This document shows, in pieces, positions 18,165 through 27,320 of a DNA stretch of 64,000 bases. The translations under genes were made by a program, and so were the position numbers. The notes below the pieces were generated by a model, which did no database searches, was not told the origin of the DNA, and saw nothing but the letters and a program-made list of their open reading frames with translations. Position 1 is the first letter of the stretch. Every line of letters starts with the position of its first letter. This DNA is from RFSX01 sp964567435. GTDB lineage: Bacteria; Bacteroidota; Bacteroidia; Chitinophagales; Saprospiraceae. The stretch is from the NCBI GenBank assembly GCA_964567435.1, contig CAZMMQ010000015.1:1-64000 (forward strand), in the 5' to 3' direction.

Positions 18165-19304
18165 TTACACAATCTTTTTGGCAACTTCTTTCAGCGAATC
18201 TACATTATGTGCTGACCCAAAAACATCTATGTAGGGCATGCAGGTTTTCATACCTGCAGTATCAGGTTTGTAGTTGGGGTTACCAGCGAGAGGATTGAGC
18301 CAGATAATTTTTTTGCTCTTTTTATGTATTTTAATCATAGCCTCTTCCAACTCCTCAATATTTCCAGTATCCCAACCATCACTCATTATCATCACCACTG
18401 AGTTATTATAGATTTGATGACTATAGAATCGGGTAAATTCTGAAAAGGACTGGCCTATCCTTGTACCACCCGACCAGTATGGCACTTGACTAGAGAGGTT
18501 GTTGAGTACTTGCTCGTAGTCCCCATCTCTTAGTATTCTTGTCAAAGAAATCAATCGTGTACTGAATACAAAAGTCTTTAACGAGAATACGGTTTGCTGG
18601 AAGTTATACATAAACTCTATCAGGAACTGACTATACAGTTCCATCGATTTACTCACATCACATAAGAGTATGAGATTAACTTTTCTTTTCTGTTTTTCTT
18701 TGAAGTAAAATCTATTGATTTCTCCACCTTGACGCAAGGCGCTTCTGATGCTCAACTTTAGGTCTATGTTTTGCTTCTTGTTAGAATGTGTCCAGCGTCT
18801 GTTATAACTTACCGATAATCGTCGTGCGATTAATCTTATAATTTCTTTTAATGAAGAATGCTCATTTTTCAAGAACATAGAAAAGTCTTTTTGGCCGAGT
18901 GCTTCCAAAGCACTATGCGCAGAAATTTCCTTTTCCGTACTTATTTTTCCATTGTACAACCAGTCTTTGAGCTCATAGATAGAAGGGGCCGATTGGGTTC
19001 GTTTCTTTTGAGGTTTGGTTTCTTCTTCTGTTTTTGTTTTACTGTTTTCTGCATGTGCTAATTTTTTCCAGTACTCCCTGTACAACTCATCGAAAACCAG
19101 AAGTTGCTTTCTGTTTTTGACAAATAGGGCTCTGTATAAATCTTGCTGCTGACTGAATGACTCTGGTATGTTTGACTTATAGGTGGTGAGTAAATCATAA
19201 ATATCATCATGTCCAATATAAAAACTATGTTCTCGCAGAAATCTTCCGAATTGTATGACATGTTCAGGAATAGAAGTTTGTCTTTCTACTTGAAACTCCA
19301 TCAA
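18165..19304 (-). CDS. vWA-domain protein of the CoxE type
   Basis: This 379-residue protein ends in a von Willebrand factor A domain (about 200-375) with MIDAS motif DVSKSM and metal-ligand region MIMSDGWDTG. The N-terminal part is helical and charged. CoxE-like proteins work with a MoxR AAA ATPase (CoxD) in maturing the active site of CO dehydrogenase and related molybdenum hydroxylases. Its start overlaps the end of the MoxR gene by four bases (ATGA), a sign of translational coupling, and both lie just after the molybdenum hydroxylase genes. Confidence 0.88.
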   Translation of the reverse strand: MMEFQVERQTSIPEHVIQFGRFLREHSFYIGHDDIYDLLTTYKSNIPESFSQQQDLYRALFVKNRKQLLVFDELYREYWKKLAHAENSKTKTEEETKPQKKRTQSAPSIYELKDWLYNGKISTEKEISAHSALEALGQKDFSMFLKNEHSSLKEIIRLIARRLSVSYNRRWTHSNKKQNIDLKLSIRSALRQGGEINRFYFKEKQKRKVNLILLCDVSKSMELYSQFLIEFMYNFQQTVFSLKTFVFSTRLISLTRILRDGDYEQVLNNLSSQVPYWSGGTRIGQSFSEFTRFYSHQIYNNSVVMIMSDGWDTGNIEELEEAMIKIHKKSKKIIWLNPLAGNPNYKPDTAGMKTCMPYIDVFGSAHNVDSLKEVAKKIV

Positions 19305-20194
19305 TTGGCTTTGAAAGTGACACCAACTTCATCAAACAATTCTTGCAGCGACATCTGAGCCTGTCTGACATCCTGCCAATCTTTCAACACTACACCAAGA
19401 GTCGATTCCACTACTTCCTTATCCAGATGCTCTATGTGCATAGCTGCCAAAGCCGTAGCCCAATCCAAGGTTTCTGCAATACCAGGGAGTTTCTCTAGTT
19501 TCTTCTTTCTTAAAGCCATCATGAATTTGCAAATCTGTTCTGCCATCTGCTCATTAACCTTTGGCACCTTAGTTTTGACGATTTCTAATTCCTTTTCGAA
19601 AGTCGGATAGTCTATCCAGAGATAAAGACAGCGTCGTCTGAGTGCCTCAGACAGCTCACGTGTACGATTGCCAGTCAGTATGACGTATGGGATAGACTTG
19701 GCCTCTATAGTACCCATCTCTGGAATAGTAATCTGCCAATCAGAAAGCAATTCCAAAAAATAGCTTTCGAAGGCTTCATCGGTCCTGTCTATCTCGTCTA
19801 TCAGGAGCACTGGAGATTTCTCTTCTTGTATAGATTCCAGCAGAGGTCTTTTCAAAAGAAAGGCATCAGAAAAAATTGTTTGCTCTTTTTCCTGAAGGGA
19901 TTGAGCTGAATGCTCATTCATTCTGAGATAGAGTAATTGTCTCTGGTAATTCCATTCGTATATGGCATGATTGGCATCCATGCCTTCATAACATTGTAGT
20001 CTGATAAGTTTGGTGTCCAAGGCTCGGCACAGCACTTTAGCAATTTCTGTTTTGCCTACGCCAGCAGGACCTTCTACCAGCAGGGGTTTTTTAAGCAACA
20101 TGGAAAGATGCAGAGACATGGCCACAGTGCTATCAGTGATGTAGCCTTGTTCTTTAAGGAGCTGAGAGATATGGTTCTGGGACTTATTATCCAT
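19301..20194 (-). CDS. MoxR-family AAA ATPase (CoxD-like)
   Basis: A 297-residue AAA ATPase with Walker A GPAGVGKTEIAK at about 40, Walker B LLIDEIDRTDEAFE, sensor 1 ILTGNRTRE, and an arginine finger region at ALRRRCLYLWIDYP. MoxR ATPases act as chaperones for cofactor insertion with vWA partners. Linkage to coxG-S-L-M genes suggests it helps install the sulfurated Mo centre of that enzyme. A hairpin at 20208-20240 separates it from coxM, so it may be partly independently expressed. Confidence 0.9.
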   Translation of the reverse strand: MDNKSQNHISQLLKEQGYITDSTVAMSLHLSMLLKKPLLVEGPAGVGKTEIAKVLCRALDTKLIRLQCYEGMDANHAIYEWNYQRQLLYLRMNEHSAQSLQEKEQTIFSDAFLLKRPLLESIQEEKSPVLLIDEIDRTDEAFESYFLELLSDWQITIPEMGTIEAKSIPYVILTGNRTRELSEALRRRCLYLWIDYPTFEKELEIVKTKVPKVNEQMAEQICKFMMALRKKKLEKLPGIAETLDWATALAAMHIEHLDKEVVESTLGVVLKDWQDVRQAQMSLQELFDEVGVTFKAN

Positions 20195-20207
20195 TGTGCT
20201 AAAATGT

Positions 20208-20240
20208 AAAAAAACCCAGTAAACATTTACCAGGTTTTTT
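20208..20240 (-). terminator. Terminator-like hairpin between coxM and the MoxR gene
   Basis: AAAAAACC, CA, GTAAA, then TTTAC, CA, GGTTTTTT form a stem with a small internal loop, flanked by an A run and a T run so it can work on both strands. It lies after the coxM stop and before the MoxR start. It could attenuate read-through into the maturation genes. Confidence 0.6.
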
Positions 20241-20262
20241 AAATTTCAGAAATATTTTTTGC

Positions 20263-21105
20263 CTAGCCAGCATTAATTAATGCTCTTTTAGCGATAACAC
20301 CAGCCAAATGTGTTCTGTACTCTGTAGAGGCGTAGTGATCGCTCATTACGGATACACCATCAGTGAGATCACCCAAAGCAGCTGTTATATTGGCTTCATC
20401 GAGTGCACTGCCTTTCAATGCAGTCTCTACCTTCATGGCACGGTATGCCCAATCTGCAACACCAGTTACTCCTATACGTACTGTACCTGCATTGCCACCA
20501 AGCATCTCGGCTGCTACAGCTACACCTACTATGGCAAAGCGAGAAGCAGGTTGTTTGAATTTCACATAATTAGAATTCTTATTGAATGCCGTCTTAGGAA
20601 TGCTAATAGCAGTAATGATTTCACCTTCTTCTAAAGCCGTTTCGTAGAAGCCCTTAAAGAATTGATCCACATCCACAGTTCTTTTTCCATCCTTATTTTG
20701 AATCTGGATACTAGCATCCGCTGCTAATAATACTGCTGGCCAATCAGCAGAAGGGTCAGCATGGGCTATACTGCCACCGACAGTGCCACGGTTTCTAACT
20801 TGGATATCACCGATCTCTTTTGCAGCCTGCACCATCATCGGGCAATGTTCTGCAAGAGCTGCACTGGCTGCAATATCCGCATGCGTAACGCCTGCACCTA
20901 TCGTTATGGATTTTTCATTGTCCTTGATGGATTGGATACTCGATATTTTTGAGATGTCTACCAAAGTTGCTGGGGCATTGAGCCTGAGCTTCATAGCTGG
21001 CAACAAACTTTGTCCTCCACCTAATACTTGTGCCTCACCGTCTAGCAGGCCAATAGCTTGATCTATCGAATCTGCTTTTTTATATTCAAATGATACTGGT
21101 ATCAT
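20263..21105 (-). CDS. FAD-binding medium subunit of a CO dehydrogenase/xanthine dehydrogenase-family enzyme
   Basis: This 280-residue CoxM-type subunit has the two FAD pyrophosphate-binding motifs of the family: AQVLGGGQSLLPAMKLRL at about residue 30 and VRNRGTVGGSIAHADPSADWP at about 100. A CO_deh_flav_C domain completes the C terminus. It takes electrons from the 2Fe-2S subunit. It is 49 bases downstream of the large subunit gene and belongs to the coxG-S-L-M operon. Confidence 0.9.
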   Translation of the reverse strand: MIPVSFEYKKADSIDQAIGLLDGEAQVLGGGQSLLPAMKLRLNAPATLVDISKISSIQSIKDNEKSITIGAGVTHADIAASAALAEHCPMMVQAAKEIGDIQVRNRGTVGGSIAHADPSADWPAVLLAADASIQIQNKDGKRTVDVDQFFKGFYETALEEGEIITAISIPKTAFNKNSNYVKFKQPASRFAIVGVAVAAEMLGGNAGTVRIGVTGVADWAYRAMKVETALKGSALDEANITAALGDLTDGVSVMSDHYASTEYRTHLAGVIAKRALINAG

Positions 21106-21154
21106 AACTTATTTTTTGTCTTTTTAATTAATTTATCACCTATTAGAATTACAA

Positions 21155-23521
21155 TTAGGATTGCATCGCTTTCCAAACTCTCTCAGGAGTCAATGGCATT
21201 CTAATATCTTTCACCTTGTGTCCACTCTTCCAGAGTGCATCGATAACCGCATTGACTACCGCTGGAGTGGATCCTATTGCACCAGCTTCTCCTGCACCTT
21301 TCACACCTAAAGGATTATGTGGACATGGTGTCACGGTTCTGTCCACTTCAAAGCTCGGAAAGTCATCCGCACGAGGCATGCAGTAATCCATGTAACTTCC
21401 ATTTATCAGTTGACCTGACTCATCATAGATGGTGCCTTCGTGTAAGGCTTGCCCAATTCCCTGTGCAACGCCACCATGTATCTGACCATCCACAATCATC
21501 GGATTGATGACATTACCTACATCGTCTACTGCAATAAATCGTTTAAGTTTTACAGCACCAGTTTCTTTGTCTATTTCGACTATAGCTATATGGCAACCAA
21601 ATGGGTAAGTGAAATTTGCAGGATCATAAAAACTACTAAAGTCCAAGCCAGGTTCCATGCCCTCAGGATAATTATGTGGGACATATGACGTTAGAGACAC
21701 ATCTCCAAAAGCTACAGATTTATCCGTTCCTTTTACTGTCCACTTGCCATCTTGATAATCCAAGTCATCAGGTGCCGCCTCTAACATATGCGCAGCAATC
21801 TTAGCTCCTTTTTCCAGAACTTTATCTATCGACTTTACAATCGCACTTCCTCCTACTGCCAAACTCCTCGAACCATAAGTACCCATACCAAAAGCCACTC
21901 TATCAGAATCACCATGAATGATTTCGACGTCCTCTATAGGAATGCCCATTCTATCAGCGACAACCTGTGCAAAGGTGGTTTCATGCCCTTGGCCATGCGA
22001 ATGAGATCCAGTATAGACACTGACCTTGCCGGTAGGTTGTACGGTCACCTGAGCGGATTCAAATAATCCTGCTCTTGCACCCAAAGCGCCGACTACTGCT
22101 GACGGTGCTATACCGCAAGCCTCGATATAGGTCGAAAATCCTATGCCCAAATATTTTCCATTGCTCTGAGCCGCTTGCTCTTCTCTGAATTTTTCGTAGC
22201 CTACCATCTCCAAGGCTCTCTGGAGTACAGGTCCATAATTGCCACTGTCATATTGGAGTGCCACTTGGGTCTGATATCCTTCTTGTTTTACACCATCAAA
22301 AGCTGGAATAAAATTCTTAGCTCTTATCTCTGCAGGATCCATATCCATTTCCAATGCTGCTAAATCTACCAATCGCTCGATAAGGTAGGTAGCCTCTGGT
22401 CGGCCTGCCCCTCTGTAGGCATCGACAGCATTAGTGTGGGTGAAGGTCGCTGTAACGTCCACGTTTATTTTTGGCGTGGTATAAACGCCTTGCAATAAGG
22501 TGCCATGTAGATAGGTAGGAACTGCTGGTGCAAACGTAGATAAGTATGCACCCATGTTGGCATAAGTATTTGCCTGTAGAGCTACCATCTTTCCTTCTTT
22601 ATCAAAACCCATCTTTGCATGCGTAACATGATCTCTACCATGTGCATCTGTCATAAAGGCTTCACTTCTATCCGCTGTCCACTTGATAGGTCTGCCGACA
22701 ATCTTTGAAAGATAAATGATTAAGGCTTCTTCAGCATAGTGAAATATCTTACTTCCAAATCCTCCTCCTACATCGGGAGCAACGACACGTACTTTATGCT
22801 CAGGTATGCCTAATACAAAGGCACACATTAATAATCTAATAAGATGTGGATTCTGCGTGGAGGTATACAGGGTATATCTTTCATAGGCTGTATCATAGTG
22901 ACCTATTACAGCTCTAGGCTCTATCGCATTAGGGACCACCCGTTGATTTGTAAATTCTAACTCAGTCACATGGGCAGCACTAGCCAGAGCCGCTGCAACT
23001 TCATCTTTCGGATTGCCGAGTTCCCAATCAAAACAAATATTGCTTGGCACATCATCATGTACCAAGGGTGCACCAGATTCTGCAGCCGCTTTAGCATCGG
23101 TTACAGCCTCGTGCACATCATAATCTACATCGATGAGTTCTGAGGCATCTTTGGCTATGGCCCTGGATTCTGCAATGACGACTGCCACACCATCTCCCAC
23201 ATGCCGTACTTTCTTCCTGACTAGCAAAGGATGGGGAGGTTCTTTCATCGTTTCTCCGTTCTTGAAATTGACTTGCCAGCCACAGGGAACACCGCCGATG
23301 GCTTCAGGAATGTCAGCACCTGTGTACACGTTGATCACACCTGCCATTTCCTTAGCGCCTTTTGTATCGATGTTTTTTATTGTCGCATGCGCATAAGGAC
23401 TTCTTAGTATGTATGCGAAACACATTTGAGGTAGAACAATATCGTCAGTATATTTTCCCTCGCCAGTTATAAATCTTTTATCTTCTAGACGCTTGATGGG
23501 TTTACCTATATAATCTGTCAT
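21155..23521 (-). CDS. Molybdopterin-binding large subunit, form II CO dehydrogenase-like
   Basis: A 788-residue molybdenum hydroxylase large subunit: aldehyde oxidase a/b hammerhead domain at 15-130, then the Mo cofactor domains with VAPDVGGGFGSK and the C-terminal catalytic glutamate in GVKGAGEAGAIGS. The active-site loop at residues 368-374 (22400-22420) reads AYRGAGR, the form II (BMS) signature, not the AYxCSFR of proven form I CO dehydrogenases. It may therefore oxidise CO poorly or another small aldehyde or N-heterocycle. The operon carries the S, M and G subunits and CoxD/CoxE maturation genes. Confidence 0.9.
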   Translation of the reverse strand: MTDYIGKPIKRLEDKRFITGEGKYTDDIVLPQMCFAYILRSPYAHATIKNIDTKGAKEMAGVINVYTGADIPEAIGGVPCGWQVNFKNGETMKEPPHPLLVRKKVRHVGDGVAVVIAESRAIAKDASELIDVDYDVHEAVTDAKAAAESGAPLVHDDVPSNICFDWELGNPKDEVAAALASAAHVTELEFTNQRVVPNAIEPRAVIGHYDTAYERYTLYTSTQNPHLIRLLMCAFVLGIPEHKVRVVAPDVGGGFGSKIFHYAEEALIIYLSKIVGRPIKWTADRSEAFMTDAHGRDHVTHAKMGFDKEGKMVALQANTYANMGAYLSTFAPAVPTYLHGTLLQGVYTTPKINVDVTATFTHTNAVDAYRGAGRPEATYLIERLVDLAALEMDMDPAEIRAKNFIPAFDGVKQEGYQTQVALQYDSGNYGPVLQRALEMVGYEKFREEQAAQSNGKYLGIGFSTYIEACGIAPSAVVGALGARAGLFESAQVTVQPTGKVSVYTGSHSHGQGHETTFAQVVADRMGIPIEDVEIIHGDSDRVAFGMGTYGSRSLAVGGSAIVKSIDKVLEKGAKIAAHMLEAAPDDLDYQDGKWTVKGTDKSVAFGDVSLTSYVPHNYPEGMEPGLDFSSFYDPANFTYPFGCHIAIVEIDKETGAVKLKRFIAVDDVGNVINPMIVDGQIHGGVAQGIGQALHEGTIYDESGQLINGSYMDYCMPRADDFPSFEVDRTVTPCPHNPLGVKGAGEAGAIGSTPAVVNAVIDALWKSGHKVKDIRMPLTPERVWKAMQS

Positions 23522-23560
23522 TTTTTTCTTCTTATTTTTTTTATCAATGATGAATGGGAA

Positions 23561-24037
23561 TTATGCAGTAGTGCCCATTTTCTTGGCTGCATGCTGTATA
23601 GATTTGACTATGTTATGATAGCCTGTGCACCTGCAAAAGTTACCTTCCAAACCATGTCTGATTTCTTCTTCAGATGGATTTGGATTATTTTTTAAAAGGT
23701 CGGTGGCTGTCATCATCATACCAGGTGTACAAAATCCACATTGCAGACCATGTTCTTCTTTGAATCCTTCTTGGATAGGGTGCAGTTCACCATTTGTAGA
23801 TAAGCCTTCGACGGTAGTAACTTCGCAACCATCCGCCTGAACGGCTAGGACCATACAAGATTTGACAGCCTTACCATCTATGTGTACAGTACAAGCACCA
23901 CAACTACCGGTATCACATCCTACATGCGTACCCGTAAGATGAAGACCTTCTCTGAGATGATCAACCAAAAGTGTCCTGCCCTCAACTTCACTTGCCTCCA
24001 CTTTCCCGTTGACCGAAATTGAAATTTTATTCCCCAT
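23561..24037 (-). CDS. 2Fe-2S small subunit of the molybdenum hydroxylase (CoxS-like)
   Basis: This 158-residue protein has an N-terminal plant-type ferredoxin domain (VGCDTGSCGACTVHIDGKAV, cysteines at about 40-60) and a C-terminal [2Fe-2S]-binding helical domain (QCGFCTPGMMMTATDLL and GNFCRCTGYHNIV). These give the usual two clusters that pass electrons from molybdenum to FAD. It lies 39 bases upstream of the large subunit gene. Confidence 0.93.
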   Translation of the reverse strand: MGNKISISVNGKVEASEVEGRTLLVDHLREGLHLTGTHVGCDTGSCGACTVHIDGKAVKSCMVLAVQADGCEVTTVEGLSTNGELHPIQEGFKEEHGLQCGFCTPGMMMTATDLLKNNPNPSEEEIRHGLEGNFCRCTGYHNIVKSIQHAAKKMGTTA

Positions 24038-24089
24038 TTGTAATAGTTTTATCGTTTTTGAATTAGGTATATTTTAATAAAAAATTGAA

Positions 24090-24551
24090 TTAAGCTATTT
24101 TGTCTGATTTTGTATTTTCAATGTGCTCATCGAGCGATGCAAATACCTCTTTGGTAATAACATTGGCGACACCAGACAAGACTCTTTGTCCAGTTCTAGC
24201 AATAAGTCCTGATAGCTTTGCTTTGCCGTCAAAATTCAATACTGTACTGCCATCATCTCCATCTTCCAAAATCATTTGCACTCTTACATTTGCATTGCCA
24301 ATCCTGCTCAGCTGTTTCATTTCTATTGCAAAAGCATGTGGCTCATTCTTATCTACAACAGAAAGATCTCCTTTAAACTGTCCGCTTACAGGACCTATTT
24401 TGATTTTAGAAACCGTCTTGAAAGTATCATCTCCCTGGGCTTCCAGAGCAGATACACCAGGTGTGATCTTTGCTAAAACGCTAGGGTCCATCAGCAAATC
24501 CCATAGCTCCTTTTTTGATATTGAGAATGAATGATTGCCTTTAACTTCCAT
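24090..24551 (-). CDS. CoxG-like SRPBCC protein
   Basis: This 153-residue CoxG/SRPBCC-fold protein begins MEVKGNHSFSISKKELWDL and continues with DPSVLAKITPGVSALEAQ, the family start. The C-terminal extension seen in some CoxG proteins is missing. In the known Cox system CoxG helps recruit the enzyme to the membrane and respiratory chain. It is the first gene of the minus-strand cox operon and is divergent from the symporter genes across a 272-base control region. Confidence 0.88.
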   Translation of the reverse strand: MEVKGNHSFSISKKELWDLLMDPSVLAKITPGVSALEAQGDDTFKTVSKIKIGPVSGQFKGDLSVVDKNEPHAFAIEMKQLSRIGNANVRVQMILEDGDDGSTVLNFDGKAKLSGLIARTGQRVLSGVANVITKEVFASLDEHIENTKSDKIA

Positions 24552-24743
24552 GTGCTTTGATCAAGATTAGGTTATGGAGGATATTATGTATCAGTAGAAT
24601 ATTACATATATCCTTCTGTATGACACAATTTAACAAAAGAAAAAGAATTTAAAAGATTATTTTTCCGAAATAATTTATGGTTTGAGTTGTAGACTACAAA
24701 TGAGGGTTGTTTTATATATTGAATTTTAATTTGTTTATTCTTA

Positions 24744-24792
24744 TTCATAAATACATCAAATTTTATTGTCATTTATGAATTCAAGCTTGAAT
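24744..24792. promoter_or_regulatory. Two palindromes in the cox/symporter divergent region
   Basis: TTCATAAAT at 24744-24752 and ATTTATGAA at 24771-24779 are an exact 9-base inverted repeat. They are followed directly by ATTCAAGCTTGAAT at 24779-24792, an exact 14-base palindrome. Both lie 30-80 bases before the symporter start and are good operator candidates. The regulator is not evident. Confidence 0.4.
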
Positions 24793-24823
24793 CAGATTTC
24801 CGAAGATCTATTAAAGAAGTGCT

Positions 24824-25081
24824 ATGACAGATAAAAACCTCAAAGAATATTGGAAGCAGAATCTCAGATACTTAGTCATCCTGCTAAGTATCTGGTTTTT
24901 TGTCTCTTATGGTTGTGGGATACTCTTTGCAGAAACATTGAATACGATTAAGATTGGTGGTTTCCCACTTGGGTTTTGGTTTGCTCAGCAGGGTTCTATC
25001 TATGTTTTTGTTGCCTTGATTTTCATCTACGTGCGACTGATGAATAAGCTCGATGTGAAGTATAATGTAGACGAGAAGTAA
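24824..25081 (+). CDS. DUF4212 small subunit of a sodium/solute symporter
   Basis: This 85-residue membrane protein has two transmembrane segments (about 14-36 and 50-72) and the DUF4212 features YWKQNLRYLVILLSIW and GFPLGFWFAQQGSI. It is always found next to a large SSS-family permease, here 21 bases downstream, and is thought to be its accessory subunit. The acetyl-CoA synthetase further on suggests acetate or a related carboxylate as substrate. Confidence 0.9.
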   Translation: MTDKNLKEYWKQNLRYLVILLSIWFFVSYGCGILFAETLNTIKIGGFPLGFWFAQQGSIYVFVALIFIYVRLMNKLDVKYNVDEK

Positions 25082-25102
25082 CCCTAAAAAAACTAGATAA
25101 AA

Positions 25103-26797
25103 ATGGACATTAAAACATGGACCTATATAATTGTCGGTGCCACATTTGCCCTTTACATTGGTATCGCTATATGGGCAAGAGCGGGATCGACTAAGGAGTT
25201 TTATGTTGCAGGTGGAGGGGTTTCTCCCTTAGCCAACGGATTAGCAACAGCGGCAGATTGGATGTCGGCCGCTTCTTACCTTTCTATGGCAGGGCTCATT
25301 TCATTTATGGGTTTTAGCGGAGCACAATATCTCATGGGATGGACAGGAGGATATGTGTTGCTCGCCTTATTGCTAGCACCATATCTTAGGAAGTTTGGGA
25401 AATTTACAGTGCCAGACTTCATAGGTGAGAGATACTACTCTAAGACCGCAAGAATGGTTGCCTTACTTTGCGCCATCCTCGTATCGTTCACCTATGTTGT
25501 TGGACAAATGAAAGGAGTAGGAGTGGCTTTTGCCAGATTTTTGGAAGTACCTTTCACGACAGGTATACTTATAGGAATTGCTATCGTCTTTTTCTATGCT
25601 GTATTAGGAGGCATGAAAGGCATCACCTATACACAGGTGGCGCAATATTGTGTCCTCATATTTGCATTTACCGTACCTGCAATATTTATTTCATTGCAAA
25701 TGGTGGGTAATCCGATTCCACAATTAGGCTTTGGAGGAAAGCTGGCCGATGGTACTTACTTACTGGATAAGCTGAATATGCTCAGCGTTGACCTTGGCTT
25801 TGCTGAGTATACTTCTATGGGTATGCATGATAGAGTAAATATGTTTTTTATCACAGCAGCACTGATGTTTGGTACAGCCGGCTTGCCGCATGTCATCGTG
25901 AGATTTTTTACAGTTCCCAAAGTACGCGATGCAAGAAAGTCAGCTGGGTATGCCCTCTTATTTATAGCTCTATTATATACCACGGCACCTGCAATAGCCA
26001 CATTTGCCAGAACCAACCTGATTCAGACAGTTAGCAATCAACCCTATGCAGAAATGCCTGATTGGTTTAGTAAATGGGAGAAATCAACCTTGATAAAATT
26101 TGAAGACAAAAATAACGATGGACTGATACAGTATGTTGCCGATGCCAAACAAAACGAACTGACCATAGACAGAGATATTATGGTATTGGCCAATCCAGAA
26201 ATAGCCAATCTTCCAGCCTGGGTGATTGCACTCGTGATCGCAGGAGGACTTGCAGCGGCCTTATCTACAGCAGCAGGATTATTATTGGTTATAGCTACCT
26301 CTGTGTCACATGACTTATTGAAAAAGAATCTTATGCCAGCCATTTCTGAAAAAGGCGAATTACTAGCTGCAAGAATTTCTATCGCTATCGCAGTTGTAGC
26401 CGCAGGCTTTTTCGGAATGAATCCCCCTGGTTTTGTCGCCCAAGTTGTCGCATTGGCCTTTGGCTTGGCAGCAGCCTCTTTCTTTCCTGCCATCATCATG
26501 GGCATCTTTGACAAACGTATGAATAAGGAAGGGGCTATATCAGGGATGATTGTCGGCATACTATTTACACTGATATATATATGGTATTTCAAACCTCAAC
26601 TTGGTGGACCAGGTACTCCTGAAGGCTATTGGTTTGGGATTAAGCCTGAAGGTATCGGTATCTTGGGAATGATGCTTAATCTTATAGTGGCCTTGGTGAT
26701 TAGCCGCGTTACTGCTCAGCCACCTCAAGAGATACAGGAATTGGTGGAGGATATTAGAATACCTAGAGGGGCGGGTTCTCCAGGGGCGGTGCATTAG
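25103..26797 (+). CDS. Sodium:solute symporter, ActP-like (VC_2705 subfamily)
   Basis: A 564-residue SSS-family permease with about 13 hydrophobic segments. Family motifs include TAADWMSAASYLSMAGLI near residue 50, GLPHVIVRFFTVP near 270, and GGLAAALSTAAGLLLVIATS near 375. A cytoplasmic insert at about 310-360 (KNNDGLIQYVADAKQ) is typical of the DUF4212-linked subfamily. It should import a small carboxylate with sodium. Linkage to acs downstream favours acetate. Confidence 0.9.
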   Translation: MDIKTWTYIIVGATFALYIGIAIWARAGSTKEFYVAGGGVSPLANGLATAADWMSAASYLSMAGLISFMGFSGAQYLMGWTGGYVLLALLLAPYLRKFGKFTVPDFIGERYYSKTARMVALLCAILVSFTYVVGQMKGVGVAFARFLEVPFTTGILIGIAIVFFYAVLGGMKGITYTQVAQYCVLIFAFTVPAIFISLQMVGNPIPQLGFGGKLADGTYLLDKLNMLSVDLGFAEYTSMGMHDRVNMFFITAALMFGTAGLPHVIVRFFTVPKVRDARKSAGYALLFIALLYTTAPAIATFARTNLIQTVSNQPYAEMPDWFSKWEKSTLIKFEDKNNDGLIQYVADAKQNELTIDRDIMVLANPEIANLPAWVIALVIAGGLAAALSTAAGLLLVIATSVSHDLLKKNLMPAISEKGELLAARISIAIAVVAAGFFGMNPPGFVAQVVALAFGLAAASFFPAIIMGIFDKRMNKEGAISGMIVGILFTLIYIWYFKPQLGGPGTPEGYWFGIKPEGIGILGMMLNLIVALVISRVTAQPPQEIQELVEDIRIPRGAGSPGAVH

Positions 26798-26826
26798 ATA
26801 TTGTAACACTTGTATTAAACCCGTGA

Positions 26827-27302
26827 TATTTAAATTATGGCAAATTATATACATCTTATTGGTCTAATAAAATATACAAGTCAGAAGCTGAAATAATCAA
26901 AAGAATATTAGATACTCTTGCTCAATCACAAAGCGAATGAAGAGATAATAGAGAATCAAAAGATTGGGGTTAAATTTCGCATAAACAAATACCTAAGTGA
27001 TTACATAGATTTCATTGTTATTCGAAGGAGGTGAATTCCTTAATGATATTCAGAAAATTTACAAAATCAAAAAGTATAATTACCATGTACATTGGATATC
27101 GGAGCCCAATTTTCATGCTATGCTAAAGAGGAGAAGAAAGAACAATGAAATCGCGAATAAATTAGAATTAATTTTTAATATTGATGTCCAAGCTTGTTTG
27201 TATATAGAAATTAAAAATGTAATCACGAAATTCAATTCCAAAAACAAAATAAAACATAAAGATTACTCTATAAATGAGCTTGTTGGATTAAATTCTCGCT
27301 AA
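26827..27302 (+). pseudogene. Frameshifted relic of an unknown gene
   Basis: Three consecutive open segments in three frames read like one broken protein: 26827-26940 (YWSNKIYKSEAEIIKRILD), 26936-27034 (IENQKIGVKFRINKYLSDY) and about 27015-27302 (IYKIKKYNYHVHWISEPNFH). No segment has a convincing ATG, and base composition stays coding-like across the joins. I do not recognise the family. An alternative is that only the last 95-residue frame, starting at TTG 27015, is a real small gene. Confidence 0.4.
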
Positions 27303-27320
27303 CATAAAAAGCTATTTTCT

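Noticed and set aside
27022..27045. Strong Shine-Dalgarno (GAAGGAGGTG) followed by ATG at 27043
   Set aside because: The frame from that ATG is only 27 codons and not protein-like, and genes in this window rarely use such a site. It lies within the coding-like relic frame, so chance is the better explanation.
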